Assembly: GCF_020164745.1 (NCBI RefSeq)
Contig: NZ_JAIUGV010000015.1
Location: forward strand, 62,001-126,000
DNA length: 64,000 nt
Origin: Mesorhizobium sp. ES1-4
GTDB lineage: Bacteria; Pseudomonadota; Alphaproteobacteria; Rhizobiales; Rhizobiaceae
Direction: 5' to 3'
In this document: positions 15,939 to 25,230 of the stretch, in pieces
Layout: the number at the start of each line of letters is the position of its first letter
How positions within the stretch are numbered: position 1 is the stretch's first letter
The notes under the pieces: generated by a model
What the model was told of the DNA's origin: nothing
Databases searched by the model: none
The model's input: the letters and a program-made list of their open reading frames with translations, nothing else
Program-made: the position numbers and the translations under genes

Positions 15939-16634
15939 CTAGCCGGTCTCGTTCGCGTTCGGGATTGGTGTCACCGGCCGCAGGGGCGGTGCCGGCGGCA
16001 ACAAGGCCCGTATGTCGGCGAAGGGAAATCTGGGTTCGAAGCGGAAGGCCTCGGCCAATGAACCGGGGACGCCGTTGCATTGGACGGCGCGAAATTCGTT
16101 CTGGATGCGTGCTCTGTCGACATATTGCTCCGGGCCCTGCGACTGGTGGGCGCGGATCGCCTGCGCTTTGAGATCCCGATAGGCGGAAATGTCGACATAG
16201 TGCGTGGGCGCGAACCCCGTGCCGCCCATCGTGTCGGCGTGCAGCACGGGAACGGCGAAAGAGGCCGCGATGCGCACGCCGTCAGACAGGGACCGATGAT
16301 CGGCGTGATAGTCATTGGGGGCGTGCGTGATCACCAGATCCGGTCCAACCTCGCGTAGAAGCGTTTTCAACGCGCTGATAAGCGCGCCGTCGGCCACCAG
16401 CTCGCCATCGGGAAAGTGGAGGAAGCGCGGCGCTGCGCCAAGCAGCGCGGCCGCGGCCGTCGCTTCCTCGCGGCGGGCACGGGCCAGAACCCGGGGATCA
16501 CTCCTGCCGCCCCTGGCACCATCCGTGGCCACGGCAAAAGTCAGTTCTGCGCCTTGCGCCGCATAGGCGGCCATCGTACCGAACATGAAAATCTCGATGT
16601 CGTCGGGATGCGCGCCGAGCGCCAGTATTTTCAC
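15939..16634 (-). CDS. PIG-L family deacetylase
   Basis: A 231-residue LmbE/PIG-L zinc-dependent deacetylase. The metal-binding motif GAHPDDIE near the N-terminus, DGARGGRSDPRVLARARREE after it and HAPNDYHADHRS (His ligands) are all present. The family removes acetyl groups from N-acetylglucosaminyl compounds. GTG 16634 (VKILALGAHPDD) has GGGAGAGA upstream. It is divergent from the EamA exporter gene with only 27 bases between starts. Substrate unknown. Confidence 0.88.
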   Translation of the reverse strand: MKILALGAHPDDIEIFMFGTMAAYAAQGAELTFAVATDGARGGRSDPRVLARARREEATAAAALLGAAPRFLHFPDGELVADGALISALKTLLREVGPDLVITHAPNDYHADHRSLSDGVRIAASFAVPVLHADTMGGTGFAPTHYVDISAYRDLKAQAIRAHQSQGPEQYVDRARIQNEFRAVQCNGVPGSLAEAFRFEPRFPFADIRALLPPAPPLRPVTPIPNANETG

Positions 16635-16661
16635 GCTACTCTCTCCCGGAAATGGAAAAAC

Positions 16662-17552
16662 GTGCCAAACGGAATCCTGCTCGCCCTCATCGCCTATGCA
16701 AGCTATTCGGGCAGCGATGCCGTTATCAAGAGCCTGGGTGGGCAGTTCACCGTGTTCGAGATCGGCTTCTTCGCCACCTTGTTTGCCGGCTGTTTCCTCT
16801 TCTTCACCCGCCCGGCGGGCGAACGCTGGCGTGATTTCTGGCGCATGAAGCGGCCATGGGCCGTGCAGGCGCGAGCGTGGGCCGGCATCGCCTCGGGCGT
16901 GCTCAGCGTCTATTCCTTCACTACCATTCCGCTGGCTGAAGTCTACGCACTGATCTTCCTGGCGCCCTTGCTGGTCACCATCCTGTCCACCGTCATCCTG
17001 AAGGAAAAGGTCGGTCCCTGGCGGTGGCTGGCCGTCGTCGCCGGCTTTGCCGGCGTGATGCTGGTGGTGCGGCCGGGTTTTCGCGAATTGAACCTCGGCC
17101 ATCTGGCCGCCTTCGTGAATGCCTTCCTTGCCGCGACCAGCGTCATCCTGTTGCGGTCGCTTGCCCAGCAGGAGAAGCGCACGTCGATGCTCGGCGTGCT
17201 CGTCGGCTATGGCCTTGTTTTCAACGGGGTCGGCGCCGCCGCCACCGCTTTCACCCTGCCAAGCGTCATGCAGCTTGTCTGGCTGGCGATGGCGGGCGCT
17301 TTTACTGCGGGTGGACAATTGCTGCAACTGCTCGCCGCCAAATACGCGCCCGCCAACCGGATCGCCCCGACGCATTATTCGCAGATCGTCTGGGCGGTAA
17401 TCCTCGGCGCGCTGTTCTTCCAGGAATATCCCGACTGGCTGTCGCTGGTTGGCCTCGCCGTCGTCGGCGGCTCCGGCCTGCTGACCATGATGCGCGAGGA
17501 GGTGCGGCTCGGCACGGTGCGCTGGAACCCGTTTTCACGGACCAGGCTTTGA
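16662..17552 (+). CDS. EamA/DMT family transporter
   Basis: A 296-residue membrane protein with ten hydrophobic helices in two EamA repeats. Typical elements are SGSDAVIKSLG, YSFTTIPLAEVYALIFLAPLLVTI and APTHYSQIVWAVILGALFFQEYPD. Such proteins export metabolites such as amino acids or drugs across the inner membrane. The frame is open further upstream, but GTG 16662 (VPNGILLAL) gives the usual start with the first helix right away. Confidence 0.85.
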   Translation: MPNGILLALIAYASYSGSDAVIKSLGGQFTVFEIGFFATLFAGCFLFFTRPAGERWRDFWRMKRPWAVQARAWAGIASGVLSVYSFTTIPLAEVYALIFLAPLLVTILSTVILKEKVGPWRWLAVVAGFAGVMLVVRPGFRELNLGHLAAFVNAFLAATSVILLRSLAQQEKRTSMLGVLVGYGLVFNGVGAAATAFTLPSVMQLVWLAMAGAFTAGGQLLQLLAAKYAPANRIAPTHYSQIVWAVILGALFFQEYPDWLSLVGLAVVGGSGLLTMMREEVRLGTVRWNPFSRTRL

Positions 17553-17599
17553 GGGCTTACACATTGCAGAGCGACCGCGACCGCTGATATGCGGACGCG

Positions 17600-20062
17600 A
17601 TGACGACAAGACTCCTGCCGGAACTTCCGGTCACAGCCGTGCTGCCGGCGCTTGTTGAAGCGCTCAATGATGGCAACAGCGCTGTGCTGGTGGCGCCGCC
17701 CGGCGCTGGCAAGACCACACTGGTGCCCCTGGCGCTGCTCGATGCGTCCTGGCTGGGCACGGGCAAGATCGTGTTGCTCGAGCCGCGCCGGCTGGCCGCC
17801 CGCGCTGCCGCCCGCCGCATGGCCGACCTGCTGGGCGAGGAACCCGGCGGCGCCGTCGGTTATGCCATGCGCATGGAAAACCGCACTTCGGCCCGAACCA
17901 AAATCCTGGTCGTCACCGAAGGCGTGCTCGCACGGATGATCCTCGACGACCCCGAATTGCCCGATGTCTCGGCGGTCGTTTTCGACGAATTCCACGAGCG
18001 CTCGCTCGACGGCGATTTCGGTCTTGCGCTGGCGCTCGACGTGCAGGGCGCGCTACGACCGGATCTGCGACTGCTGGTGATGTCGGCAACGCTCGACGGC
18101 GCGCGGGTGGCGAAACTCCTGTCGGGCGCGCCGGTGATCGCAAGCGAGGGCCGCGCCTTCCCTGTCGACATCCGCTACGACGAACGGCCGGCAGGCGTTC
18201 CGATCGAAGACGCCATAGCCAAGGCGATCCGCTCGGCGCTTGCCGACGAGGGCGGCAGCGTGCTGGCCTTCCTGCCGGGCCAGCGCGAGATCGAGCGCAC
18301 CGCCGAGCGGCTGGCCGGCAAGGTCGGCGCCGACACCGACATCGTCCCGCTCCATGGTCAACTCGACGGCAAGGCGCAGGACGCGGCGATCAAGCCGGCG
18401 GCGCCAGGCCGCCGCAAGGTGGTTCTGGCGACTTCGATCGCCGAGACCTCCATCACCATCGACGGCGTGCGCGTCGTCATCGATTCCGGCCTGTCGCGGC
18501 TGCCGCGCTATGAGCCGGCCAGCGGATTGACCAGGTTGGAGACCGTGCGCGTCAGCAAGGCCTCCGCCGACCAGCGCGCCGGCCGCGCCGGACGCACGCA
18601 GGCCGGCGTCGCCATCCGGCTGTGGCGCGCCGAGCAGACGGCGGCACTTCCCGCCTTCACGCCGCCGGAAATCCTCGAGGCGGACCTGTCGGGCCTCCTG
18701 CTCGACTGCGCCGCCTTCGGCGTTGCCGACCCCGCGACGCTTGCCTTCCTCGATCCGCCGCCGGCGCCGGCACTCAATGAAGCAAGGGCGCTGTTGCGCG
18801 CGCTCGACGCCATCGACGGGCAAGGGCGGTTGACGGATGCGGGCGCTGCGATGCGCAAGCTCGCTTTGCCCGTCCGCCTGGCGCATATGGTCGCCGAGGC
18901 GGCGAAAGCCGGACAGGGGCAGGAAGCAGCCATGCTCGCCGTGCTGCTCACCGAGCGTGGCCTTGGCGGCGACGGCGCCGATCTCGAACGGCGGCTGATG
19001 CGCTTTCGCGGCGAGAAATCGCAGCGCGCCACGTCGGCGCGCCAGCTTGCCGAGCGCCTCGGCAGGCAGGCGGGCGGGGCGAAGACCAGCGGAGCTGTTC
19101 CAGCCGGAACCCTGCTCATCCATGCCTGGCCGGACCGTGTCGCCAAGGCGCGCGGCGAGCGTGGCCGTTTCGTGCTGGCCAATGGCTCCGGCGCCATGCT
19201 CGACGCCGCCGATCCGCTGGCGGGCGAGCCCTTTCTGGTCGTCGCCGACCTGCAGGGCAAGGCGCAGAATGCGCGCATCGCGGCGGCGGCGGCAATCAGC
19301 GAGGAGGACATCCGGTCAGCATCTGGCGGCAACATCGAAACGCTCCGGCAAACGAGCTTCGACCGCGAGCGCCGCGCCGTGCGCGTGCGCGAAACCGTGC
19401 GCCTCGGCGCCATCACGCTCGCCGAACGCATGCTGCCGCCGCCGGTTGGCGCCGATGCCGACCGCGCCATCATCGAGGCCTTGCACGCGCATGGGCTTTC
19501 GCTTCTGACTTGGAGCAAGGACGCTCAGACGCTGCGCCAGCGGCTGTCCTGGCTGCACAAAGGCCTGGGGCAACCCTGGCCCGACATGTCGGATGAAGCG
19601 CTCATCGAGCGCTTCGACGACTGGCTGCTGCCGTTTCTGTCCGGTGCGGCATCCCTGGCCGCCATCGATCCCGGCATTGTCTCGGCCGGGCTGGCCACCC
19701 TTGTGCCGCATGACCTGCAGCGCGGGATCGATACGCTGGCGCCGACCCATTTCGACGCCCCGTCGGGCAGCCACGTGCCGATCCGCTATGACGGCGAATG
19801 GCCGGTGCTGGCGATCCGCGTCCAGGAGCTGTTCGGCCTTGACCGCCATCCCGCGATCGCCAACGGCACGGTGCCGCTGACGCTTGAATTGTTGTCGCCG
19901 GCGCACCGGCCGATCCAGACGACGCGCGACCTGCCTGGCTTCTGGCGCGGCTCCTGGGCCGATGTGCGCACCGACATGCGCGGCCGCTATCCCAAGCATG
20001 TCTGGCCGGAAAACCCGCTGCTTGCCGCCGCTACCGCCCGCGCCAAGCCGCGCGGCACCTAG
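17600..20062 (+). CDS. hrpB: ATP-dependent helicase HrpB
   Basis: An 820-residue DEAH-box helicase of full family length. Walker A is VAPPGAGKTTLVPLALL, the DEAH-type box VFDEFHERSLDGD, motif III VMSATLDG, and the second RecA domain has ATSIAETSITIDGVRVVIDSG and QRAGRAGRTQAGV. The long C-terminal HrpB domain ends LPGFWRGSWADVRTDMRGRYPKH. It is a probable RNA helicase of the cytoplasm; its exact role in rhizobia is not known. Confidence 0.95.
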   Translation: MTTRLLPELPVTAVLPALVEALNDGNSAVLVAPPGAGKTTLVPLALLDASWLGTGKIVLLEPRRLAARAAARRMADLLGEEPGGAVGYAMRMENRTSARTKILVVTEGVLARMILDDPELPDVSAVVFDEFHERSLDGDFGLALALDVQGALRPDLRLLVMSATLDGARVAKLLSGAPVIASEGRAFPVDIRYDERPAGVPIEDAIAKAIRSALADEGGSVLAFLPGQREIERTAERLAGKVGADTDIVPLHGQLDGKAQDAAIKPAAPGRRKVVLATSIAETSITIDGVRVVIDSGLSRLPRYEPASGLTRLETVRVSKASADQRAGRAGRTQAGVAIRLWRAEQTAALPAFTPPEILEADLSGLLLDCAAFGVADPATLAFLDPPPAPALNEARALLRALDAIDGQGRLTDAGAAMRKLALPVRLAHMVAEAAKAGQGQEAAMLAVLLTERGLGGDGADLERRLMRFRGEKSQRATSARQLAERLGRQAGGAKTSGAVPAGTLLIHAWPDRVAKARGERGRFVLANGSGAMLDAADPLAGEPFLVVADLQGKAQNARIAAAAAISEEDIRSASGGNIETLRQTSFDRERRAVRVRETVRLGAITLAERMLPPPVGADADRAIIEALHAHGLSLLTWSKDAQTLRQRLSWLHKGLGQPWPDMSDEALIERFDDWLLPFLSGAASLAAIDPGIVSAGLATLVPHDLQRGIDTLAPTHFDAPSGSHVPIRYDGEWPVLAIRVQELFGLDRHPAIANGTVPLTLELLSPAHRPIQTTRDLPGFWRGSWADVRTDMRGRYPKHVWPENPLLAAATARAKPRGT

Positions 20063-20100
20063 CATTGGGCGCAACGCACGATTGGCGTAGCGCTCACCCG

Positions 20101-20155
20101 GGGTCATCCTCGGTTCTGCGCGACGGCGTTTCGCTCCTGCTTCGCCCAGGAATGA
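20101..20155. repeat. Dispersed intergenic palindrome
   Basis: GGTCATCCT at the left end pairs with AGGAATGAC at the right end, with a partly self-complementary centre (CGACGGCGTTTCGCTCC). It looks like the short intergenic elements found in many copies in Mesorhizobium genomes. It lies between hrpB and the sensor kinase gene; longer flanking arms around TAGCGCT/AGCGCTA enclose it. Confidence 0.55.
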
Positions 20156-20219
20156 CGAAGCCGGGAAGGCCTTGGGCAGTACAGCGCTACTGGCGCAACC
20201 CCTTCCACGGCTGTAATTC

Positions 20220-21551
20220 ATGGCCATGATCAATGTTTTGCGTTCACCCGACTTCCAGCAGAGCCAGCGGCTGCGCCTCAACACGCTGATCCGGTTGCGT
20301 TGGCTCGCCATTGTCGGTCAGAGCCTGACGGTGCTCGTCGTCGCCTACGGCCTGAAGTTCCCGCTGCCCGTCAGCCTGTGTTTTGCCCTGATCGCCTGTT
20401 CGGCCTGGATGAACCTGTTCTTGGCCTTCCGCTTCCCGGCCGCGCACCGGCTCACCCCGTTCGCCGCCTTCGGCATCCTGATCTTCGACAGCCTGCAGCT
20501 TGCCGGCCTGCTCTACATGACGGGCGGCCTGACCAACCCGTTCTCGCTGCTGATGACCGTGCCCGTCGTCATTTCGGCGACGTCGCTGCCGTTGCGCCTG
20601 ACCGCCGTCCTCGGCGGACTGGTGATGTCGGCGGCGACCTTGCTGGTTTTCATCCATCTGCCTTTGCCCTGGTCTGAAGGCGCGCCCCTGGAGATGCCTT
20701 TCATCTATGTCGCCGGCATGTGGATGGCGGTGCTGTCCTCGATCGCGTTCACGGCGATCTATGCCTTCCGGGTGGCCGCCGAGGCGCGGCTTCTGGCAAA
20801 CGCGCTTGCCGCCACCGAACTGGTGCTGCAGCGCGAGCAGCATCTTTCGGCGCTCGACGGCCTGGCCGCCGCCGCCGCGCACGAACTCGGCACGCCGCTC
20901 GCCACCATCACGCTGGTCGCCAAGGAAATGGAGAAGGCGCTCGGCACCGATCCGAAATACGGGGAAGACGTGAAGCTGCTGCGCTCGCAAAGCGAGCGCT
21001 GCCGCGAAATCCTCAAGCGCCTGACCAGCCTGTCATCGGAAGGCGAGGCGCATCTGTCCCGCCTGCCGCTGACCTCGCTGGTCGAGGAGGTCACCGCGCC
21101 GCATCGCGACTTCGGCATTTCGATCAAGCTTCGTCCGGGCGAGCGGACCGGGCCGGAGCCGGTCGGGCGGCGCAATCCGGGTGTCATCTACGGTCTCGGC
21201 AACCTGGTCGAGAATGCCGTCGATTTCGCCCGCAAGAGCGTCACCGTGCGCTGGAGCTGGGACGAGGCGATGGTCTCCTTCTCGATCACCGACGACGGCC
21301 CGGGCTTTCCGCCCGAAATCATCGACCGCATCGGCGAGCCCTATATGTCGACACGCCAGGGCACGGAAGCCGGCGGCGGCCTGGGGCTCGGCCTGTTCAT
21401 CGCCAAGACATTGCTCGAACGTTCCGGAGCCACGCTCGATTTTCGCAACTCGAGCGGGCTTGGCGAAGGGGCCGTGGTGCGGATTTCGTGGCCGAGAACT
21501 GTCTTCCTGAACCCGGAATCGGCCCCGGCGACCATGCTTGACACCGCGTGA
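20220..21551 (+). CDS. actS: Redox sensor histidine kinase ActS/RegB/PrrB
   Basis: A 443-residue sensor kinase. Six N-terminal helices contain the quinone-sensing motif GGLTNPF (102-108). The dimerisation box is AAAHELGTPL with His221, the redox-active Cys is Cys261 in SERCREILKRL, and ATP binding is by NLVENAVDFA, DDGPGFP and GGGLGLGLFIAKTLLE. RegB-type kinases sense the quinone pool and oxygen and control photosynthesis, nitrogen or carbon dioxide fixation and respiration genes. The response regulator gene follows directly. Confidence 0.93.
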   Translation: MAMINVLRSPDFQQSQRLRLNTLIRLRWLAIVGQSLTVLVVAYGLKFPLPVSLCFALIACSAWMNLFLAFRFPAAHRLTPFAAFGILIFDSLQLAGLLYMTGGLTNPFSLLMTVPVVISATSLPLRLTAVLGGLVMSAATLLVFIHLPLPWSEGAPLEMPFIYVAGMWMAVLSSIAFTAIYAFRVAAEARLLANALAATELVLQREQHLSALDGLAAAAAHELGTPLATITLVAKEMEKALGTDPKYGEDVKLLRSQSERCREILKRLTSLSSEGEAHLSRLPLTSLVEEVTAPHRDFGISIKLRPGERTGPEPVGRRNPGVIYGLGNLVENAVDFARKSVTVRWSWDEAMVSFSITDDGPGFPPEIIDRIGEPYMSTRQGTEAGGGLGLGLFIAKTLLERSGATLDFRNSSGLGEGAVVRISWPRTVFLNPESAPATMLDTA

Positions 21552-21615
21552 ATTGGACAATAGCCCCGCAAAACTATATCTGCGTAAAATTAAGGCAGCA
21601 GGAATTTTCGAGACG

Positions 21616-22179
21616 ATGACAGGCGATGAAAATAGTGGCGCAATGGTCGAAGGCGAGGACACTTCGCTTCTGATCGTCGATGACGACAAGCCGTTCCTGA
21701 CCCGTCTGGCCCGCGCCATGGAAACCAGGGGTTTTGTGGTCGAGACGGCGGAGAGCGTCGAGGAGGCCGTGGGCAAGGCCCGCGCCAATCCGCCGGCCTA
21801 TGCCGTGGTCGACATGCGGCTGGGCGATGGCAACGGCCTCGACGTGGTCGCCGCCATCCGCGAGAAGCGCGAGGATTCACGCACCATCATCCTGACCGGC
21901 TACGGCAACATCGCCACCGCGGTGACCGCGGTGAAACTCGGCGCGGTCGACTATCTGTCGAAGCCGGCCGACGCCGACGATGTCTTCGCGGCATTGACCC
22001 GCACCACAGGCGAGCGCGCCGCGCCGCCGGAAAACCCGATGTCGGCCGACCGGGTGCGCTGGGAGCATATCCAGCGTGTCTACGAAATGTGCGAGCGCAA
22101 CGTCTCCGAGACCGCGCGCCGGCTCAACATGCACCGCCGCACGCTGCAGCGGATCCTGGCCAAGCGCGCGCCGCGTTAG
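21616..22179 (+). CDS. actR: Response regulator ActR/RegA/PrrA
   Basis: A 187-residue regulator. The receiver has the acidic pocket LLIVDDDKPFLTRLARAME, the phospho-Asp in AVVDMRLGDGNGLDV, and the Thr and Lys of ILTGYGNIATA and YLSKPADADD. A short linker leads to a Fis-type helix-turn-helix (CERNVSETARRLNMHRRTLQRILAK), which is almost invariant in this family. ATG 21616 fits the family start; the frame is open upstream to 21538 but overlaps actS. It works with ActS. Confidence 0.94.
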   Translation: MTGDENSGAMVEGEDTSLLIVDDDKPFLTRLARAMETRGFVVETAESVEEAVGKARANPPAYAVVDMRLGDGNGLDVVAAIREKREDSRTIILTGYGNIATAVTAVKLGAVDYLSKPADADDVFAALTRTTGERAAPPENPMSADRVRWEHIQRVYEMCERNVSETARRLNMHRRTLQRILAKRAPR

Positions 22180-22355
22180 CACCACTGGATGCCGCTTGGG
22201 ACGTCCTTTTTGCGACGTCGACGACCGGCGAAACCGGTCGCGAAGCCGTCCCTCTCCCCGCCACTACGGGGCGAGGATGCAGGCAGGTGAGGCGGCGCAA
22301 ACGCCCGTAAGAAGCATATGGGCAAAGTCGAAACTAGCAGCTCAACGGAGGCGAC

Positions 22356-23552
22356 ATGCAGGATTTGAAGCAACGGCCGATTTCCGTCTTCCGCGAATTC
22401 CTCGACAGCGAGGCGGCCGGCGGCATCGTGCTGATGGCAGCGGCGGCCCTTGCCCTGATCGTCGCCAATTCGCCGCTTGCCGGCACCTACTTCGCCGTTC
22501 TCCACGCCTATCTTGGCCCGCTCAGCATCTCGCACTGGGTCAATGACGGGTTGATGGCGGTGTTTTTCCTGCTCGTCGGCCTGGAGATCAAGCGCGAGAT
22601 GCTGGACGGCCAGCTTTCGACCTGGCCACGCCGGGTGTTGCCCGGCATCGCCGCCGCCGGCGGCATGGCGGTGCCGGCGCTGGTCTATGTCGCCATCAAC
22701 AGCAACAACCCGGCCGCACTCTCCGGCTGGGCCATCCCCACCGCCACCGACATCGCCTTCGCGCTCGGCGTGCTGTCGCTTCTCGGCAGCCGCGTGCCGG
22801 CCTCGCTGAAGGTTTTCCTGACCGCGCTTGCCATCATCGACGATCTCGGCGCCGTCATCATCATCGCCATATTCTACACCAGCGGCCTGTCGCTCGCCTA
22901 TCTCGGCGCCGCCTTCGCCGTCATTGCCGCGCTCGTCGTGCTCAACCGCATGCGGGTGATGACGTTGGTGCCCTATCTCGTGCTCGGCGCCATCCTGTGG
23001 GTGCTGGTGCTGAAGTCGGGCGTCCACGCCACGCTGGCCGGCGTAGCACTCGCGCTCACCATACCGCTCGAACGCTCTGCCGGGATCGGCCACGATCTCG
23101 ACAATTCGCCGCTGCATCGGCTTGAACATGGCCTGCACAAGCTCGTGGCGTTCGTCGTCGTCCCGATCTTCGGCTTTGCCAATGCCGGCGTTTCGCTCGC
23201 CGGACTGAGTTTCGGCGCCCTGATCGAGCCGTTGACGCTGGGTGTCGCCGCCGGCCTCGTGGTCGGCAAACTGGTCGGCGTGTTCGGCTCCTCCGCGCTC
23301 GCCATCCGCTTCGGCCTCGCCGACCTGCCGGCCCATGCCGGATGGGCGCACATGATCGGCATCTCGCTGCTTTGCGGCATCGGCTTCACCATGAGCCTGT
23401 TCATCGGCCTTCTCGCCTTCGCCAGCGACGTGGCGCTGCAGGACGCGGTCAAGGTCGGCATCCTCGCGGGTTCCTTCGTCGCCGCGCTGCTTGGTGCCGC
23501 GGTGCTGCTGATGACGCCGGCCGTGGGCGGGGTGGAAGAGGACAAGGAATAG
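22356..23552 (+). CDS. nhaA: Na+/H+ antiporter NhaA
   Basis: A 398-residue inner-membrane antiporter with about 12 helices. Family marks include FFLLVGLEIKREMLDGQLS, the ion-site segment PTATDIAFALGVLSLLGSRVP and FLTALAIIDDLGAVIIIAIFYT, which holds the paired aspartates. It exchanges sodium for protons for pH and salt balance. A GGAGG site lies before ATG 22356. Confidence 0.94.
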   Translation: MQDLKQRPISVFREFLDSEAAGGIVLMAAAALALIVANSPLAGTYFAVLHAYLGPLSISHWVNDGLMAVFFLLVGLEIKREMLDGQLSTWPRRVLPGIAAAGGMAVPALVYVAINSNNPAALSGWAIPTATDIAFALGVLSLLGSRVPASLKVFLTALAIIDDLGAVIIIAIFYTSGLSLAYLGAAFAVIAALVVLNRMRVMTLVPYLVLGAILWVLVLKSGVHATLAGVALALTIPLERSAGIGHDLDNSPLHRLEHGLHKLVAFVVVPIFGFANAGVSLAGLSFGALIEPLTLGVAAGLVVGKLVGVFGSSALAIRFGLADLPAHAGWAHMIGISLLCGIGFTMSLFIGLLAFASDVALQDAVKVGILAGSFVAALLGAAVLLMTPAVGGVEEDKE

Positions 23553-23624
23553 CGTCCGCGCTTCTGGCAGACGCCGCCGCGCAAACACTGAAAGCGACCA
23601 TACGCCGCCAGCTTTCGACGGCAG

Positions 23625-24152
23625 CTACTCGCTCTCCCCCTCCAGCGCCGGCACCGCCACGCCCGCAAGCTCCGCAGCCAGCAGGCGCGCCGCGCCGGCG
23701 CGCGCGATGCGCAGCATCAGCGCCTTGCGCGTTGCCGCCGCCATGCGGTGTTCGGGCGCGTCGCGCAGGATTTCGGCGCCGTAGCCGTCGGAGAGGATGA
23801 AGCCGCATTCCTCGGGAAAGATTTCGGCCGGCACGCCGGGATGGGTGGCGAAGAAGAAGCGGTCGGAATGCAACCGATAGTCCGGCCATTTGCGGTCGAC
23901 GCGAAAATCCTCGATCGAGGACTTGATCTCGATGATCCAGATATCGCCCTGCCGCGTCAGCGCCACGAGGTCGGCGCGCCGGCCCGTCGCCAGCGACAGC
24001 TCCGGCAGAACATGTGCGCCCATCTGCATCAGCAGCCGCTGCACGCCACGCCGCACCAGCATGGCGCGCTCCGACTGGCGGCCGTCGATGAGCGGGTTCA
24101 GGAGAATCGGGGAGATGATTGGCATGACAGCACCATGCCAGATTTTGTTCAT
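23625..24152 (-). CDS. mmcB: MmcB family DNA repair protein
   Basis: A 175-residue protein matching alphaproteobacterial MmcB, a nuclease-like repair factor needed for mitomycin C tolerance in Caulobacter. The restriction-enzyme-like core shows GRRADLVALTRQGDIWIIEIKSSIEDF (Asp, Glu-x-Lys) and YRLHSDRFFFATHPG. ATG 24152 lies about 20 bases after a good promoter; ATG 24125 (MPIISPILL) is a possible alternative that matches relatives well. Confidence 0.85.
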   Translation of the reverse strand: MNKIWHGAVMPIISPILLNPLIDGRQSERAMLVRRGVQRLLMQMGAHVLPELSLATGRRADLVALTRQGDIWIIEIKSSIEDFRVDRKWPDYRLHSDRFFFATHPGVPAEIFPEECGFILSDGYGAEILRDAPEHRMAAATRKALMLRIARAGAARLLAAELAGVAVPALEGESE

Positions 24153-24176
24153 GGTTTGAACCCGTTCTTGGCGGGC

Positions 24177-24205
24177 GATTATCTGGTTGACAAACCCAAT
24201 GACAA
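24177..24205 (-). promoter_or_regulatory. Putative sigma-70 promoter of mmcB
   Basis: On the minus strand, TTGTCA (24205-24200) and ATAATC (24182-24177) are separated by exactly 17 bases. The start of transcription would be near 24170, giving a leader of about 20 bases before ATG 24152. Confidence 0.55.
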
Positions 24206-24289
24206 ATCAATGGCTACTGAGTAACAGCAAGTAGCCTGCGACTGATTGGATCATCAGGAGGTAACGGACGGAACAATCGCCACGCCGCC

Positions 24290-24320
24290 TTGTTCGGGGC
24301 GCATCGTTTTGTGGTATGAT
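24290..24320 (+). promoter_or_regulatory. Putative promoter of the 65-residue gene
   Basis: TATGAT at 24315-24320 is a near-consensus -10 box. TTGTTC at 24290-24295 could be the -35 box, although the 19-base spacing is long. The -10 box places the transcript start at about 24327-24328, on or next to ATG 24328. Confidence 0.4.
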
Positions 24321-24327
24321 TCGTTCT

Positions 24328-24525
24328 ATGGGCAGGAAGGCGAAACACAAAGCAAAGCAGGCAATTATTGCGCTACCGTCCGATGACGAGGTGCAAACTG
24401 AAGCCGCTTACTATGCGCGCAAGTGTGGCATTACCCCAGAAGAAGCCTTGCGAATAATCGAAGCGGCGAACCGTCCAAAGCGGGCAAAAGCCGGCACCGC
24501 TCCATTGGTACCAAACCGACATTGA
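24328..24525 (+). CDS. Small basic protein, DUF3606-like, unknown function
   Basis: A 65-residue protein starting MGRKAKHKAKQAII, very basic at both ends, with a central EAAYYARKCGITPEEALRIIEAAN that resembles the DUF3606 helical motif. Function unknown. An upstream in-frame ATG (24316) lies inside the likely -10 box, so 24328 is the better start, possibly on a leaderless transcript. It opens the accessory region after mmcB. Confidence 0.6.
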   Translation: MGRKAKHKAKQAIIALPSDDEVQTEAAYYARKCGITPEEALRIIEAANRPKRAKAGTAPLVPNRH

Positions 24526-24574
24526 AACCCGTTACTAGAGGAGTAAATACAACCTGAGCTACGGGGAGGTAGCA

Positions 24575-24943
24575 ATGGTCGAAAGCCACATAGACATGGC
24601 GCGGGCAGCTGTTGAAGCCAGCTTCCGGCTACAGCAAGGCTCCTGTGCGGGGAGAGCCGCCTTTCGCCGCGACTTGGACCAGTCCCGCCGCGCAATAGCG
24701 CTATCGAGAGCCCTGCTAAAGCGGTTGCGACAGCGCAAGATAGACGAGGCGCACGGAGACGTTGAACAGCACCGCGTGTCAGCCTTCGATGCCGACATTC
24801 TCCGCAGCGCCTTTCAAGATGTGGTGTTGGAAACGAAGGCGCCGGAGACTCAATGGCGCGATCTCGCCCAGGCCCTGGTTTACGAGTTTACCGGGTGCGA
24901 GCGGGTTGAATCCGGCTTGCTGGATTGGATTGTGCGGAAGTAG
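24575..24943 (+). CDS. Hypothetical protein, 122 residues
   Basis: A soluble helical protein with many Arg and Ala residues (AIALSRALLKRLRQRKIDEAHG) and no motif I recognise. The start at 24575 is well supported: GGGGAGGT lies 7 bases upstream. It follows the 65-residue gene by about 50 bases and may share its transcript. A strong intrinsic terminator lies about 100 bases after the stop. Confidence 0.6.
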   Translation: MVESHIDMARAAVEASFRLQQGSCAGRAAFRRDLDQSRRAIALSRALLKRLRQRKIDEAHGDVEQHRVSAFDADILRSAFQDVVLETKAPETQWRDLAQALVYEFTGCERVESGLLDWIVRK

Positions 24944-25046
24944 CCCCGGCAATCTGGCGATAGCTAAAATTGTTTGGAACCGTTGCACTGTTGCCACATT
25001 GTGCATGGCAAGGTGGTCGATCCCTCCTCCATGGGTGTAGCCGCAC

Positions 25047-25090
25047 AAAAGCCCGTCGCTTACGCTTATTAGCTGCGACGGGCTTTTTGT
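25047..25090 (+). terminator. Intrinsic terminator
   Basis: AAAAGCCCGTCGC (25047-25059) pairs with GCGACGGGCTTTT (25075-25087) around a 15-base loop, followed by more T. It is symmetrical, so it could stop transcripts from both sides, here the two small + strand genes and anything reading leftward from the island. Confidence 0.88.
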
Positions 25091-25109
25091 GACCGCCTCA
25101 CGAATGCCC

Positions 25110-25181
25110 CGAGGAATCCCCGCAAGCTACTAGCCGGCTCGCCGCCGAGTCAGGCGCTACCCAGCCGTAGGGGAATGGCTA
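25110..25181. repeat. Left copy of a 72-base near-repeat flanking the accessory region
   Basis: From CGAGGAATCC to GGGGAATGGCTA this segment matches 28038-28109 at about 60 of 73 aligned positions by eye, with two single-base shifts that cancel. In the right copy the segment is the end of an open frame (EESRKLLDRLAGTSGFILP); here that frame is broken. Confidence 0.7.
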
Positions 25182-25230
25182 CAGGAGCTGTAGGGGGAAC
25201 CTCCGGTCCCGCAAGATAGGTCGAGCACCA

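Noticed and set aside
22180..22355. GC-rich complementary stretches between actR and nhaA as a terminator
   Set aside because: Short self-complementary pieces exist, but no clean stem with a T run.
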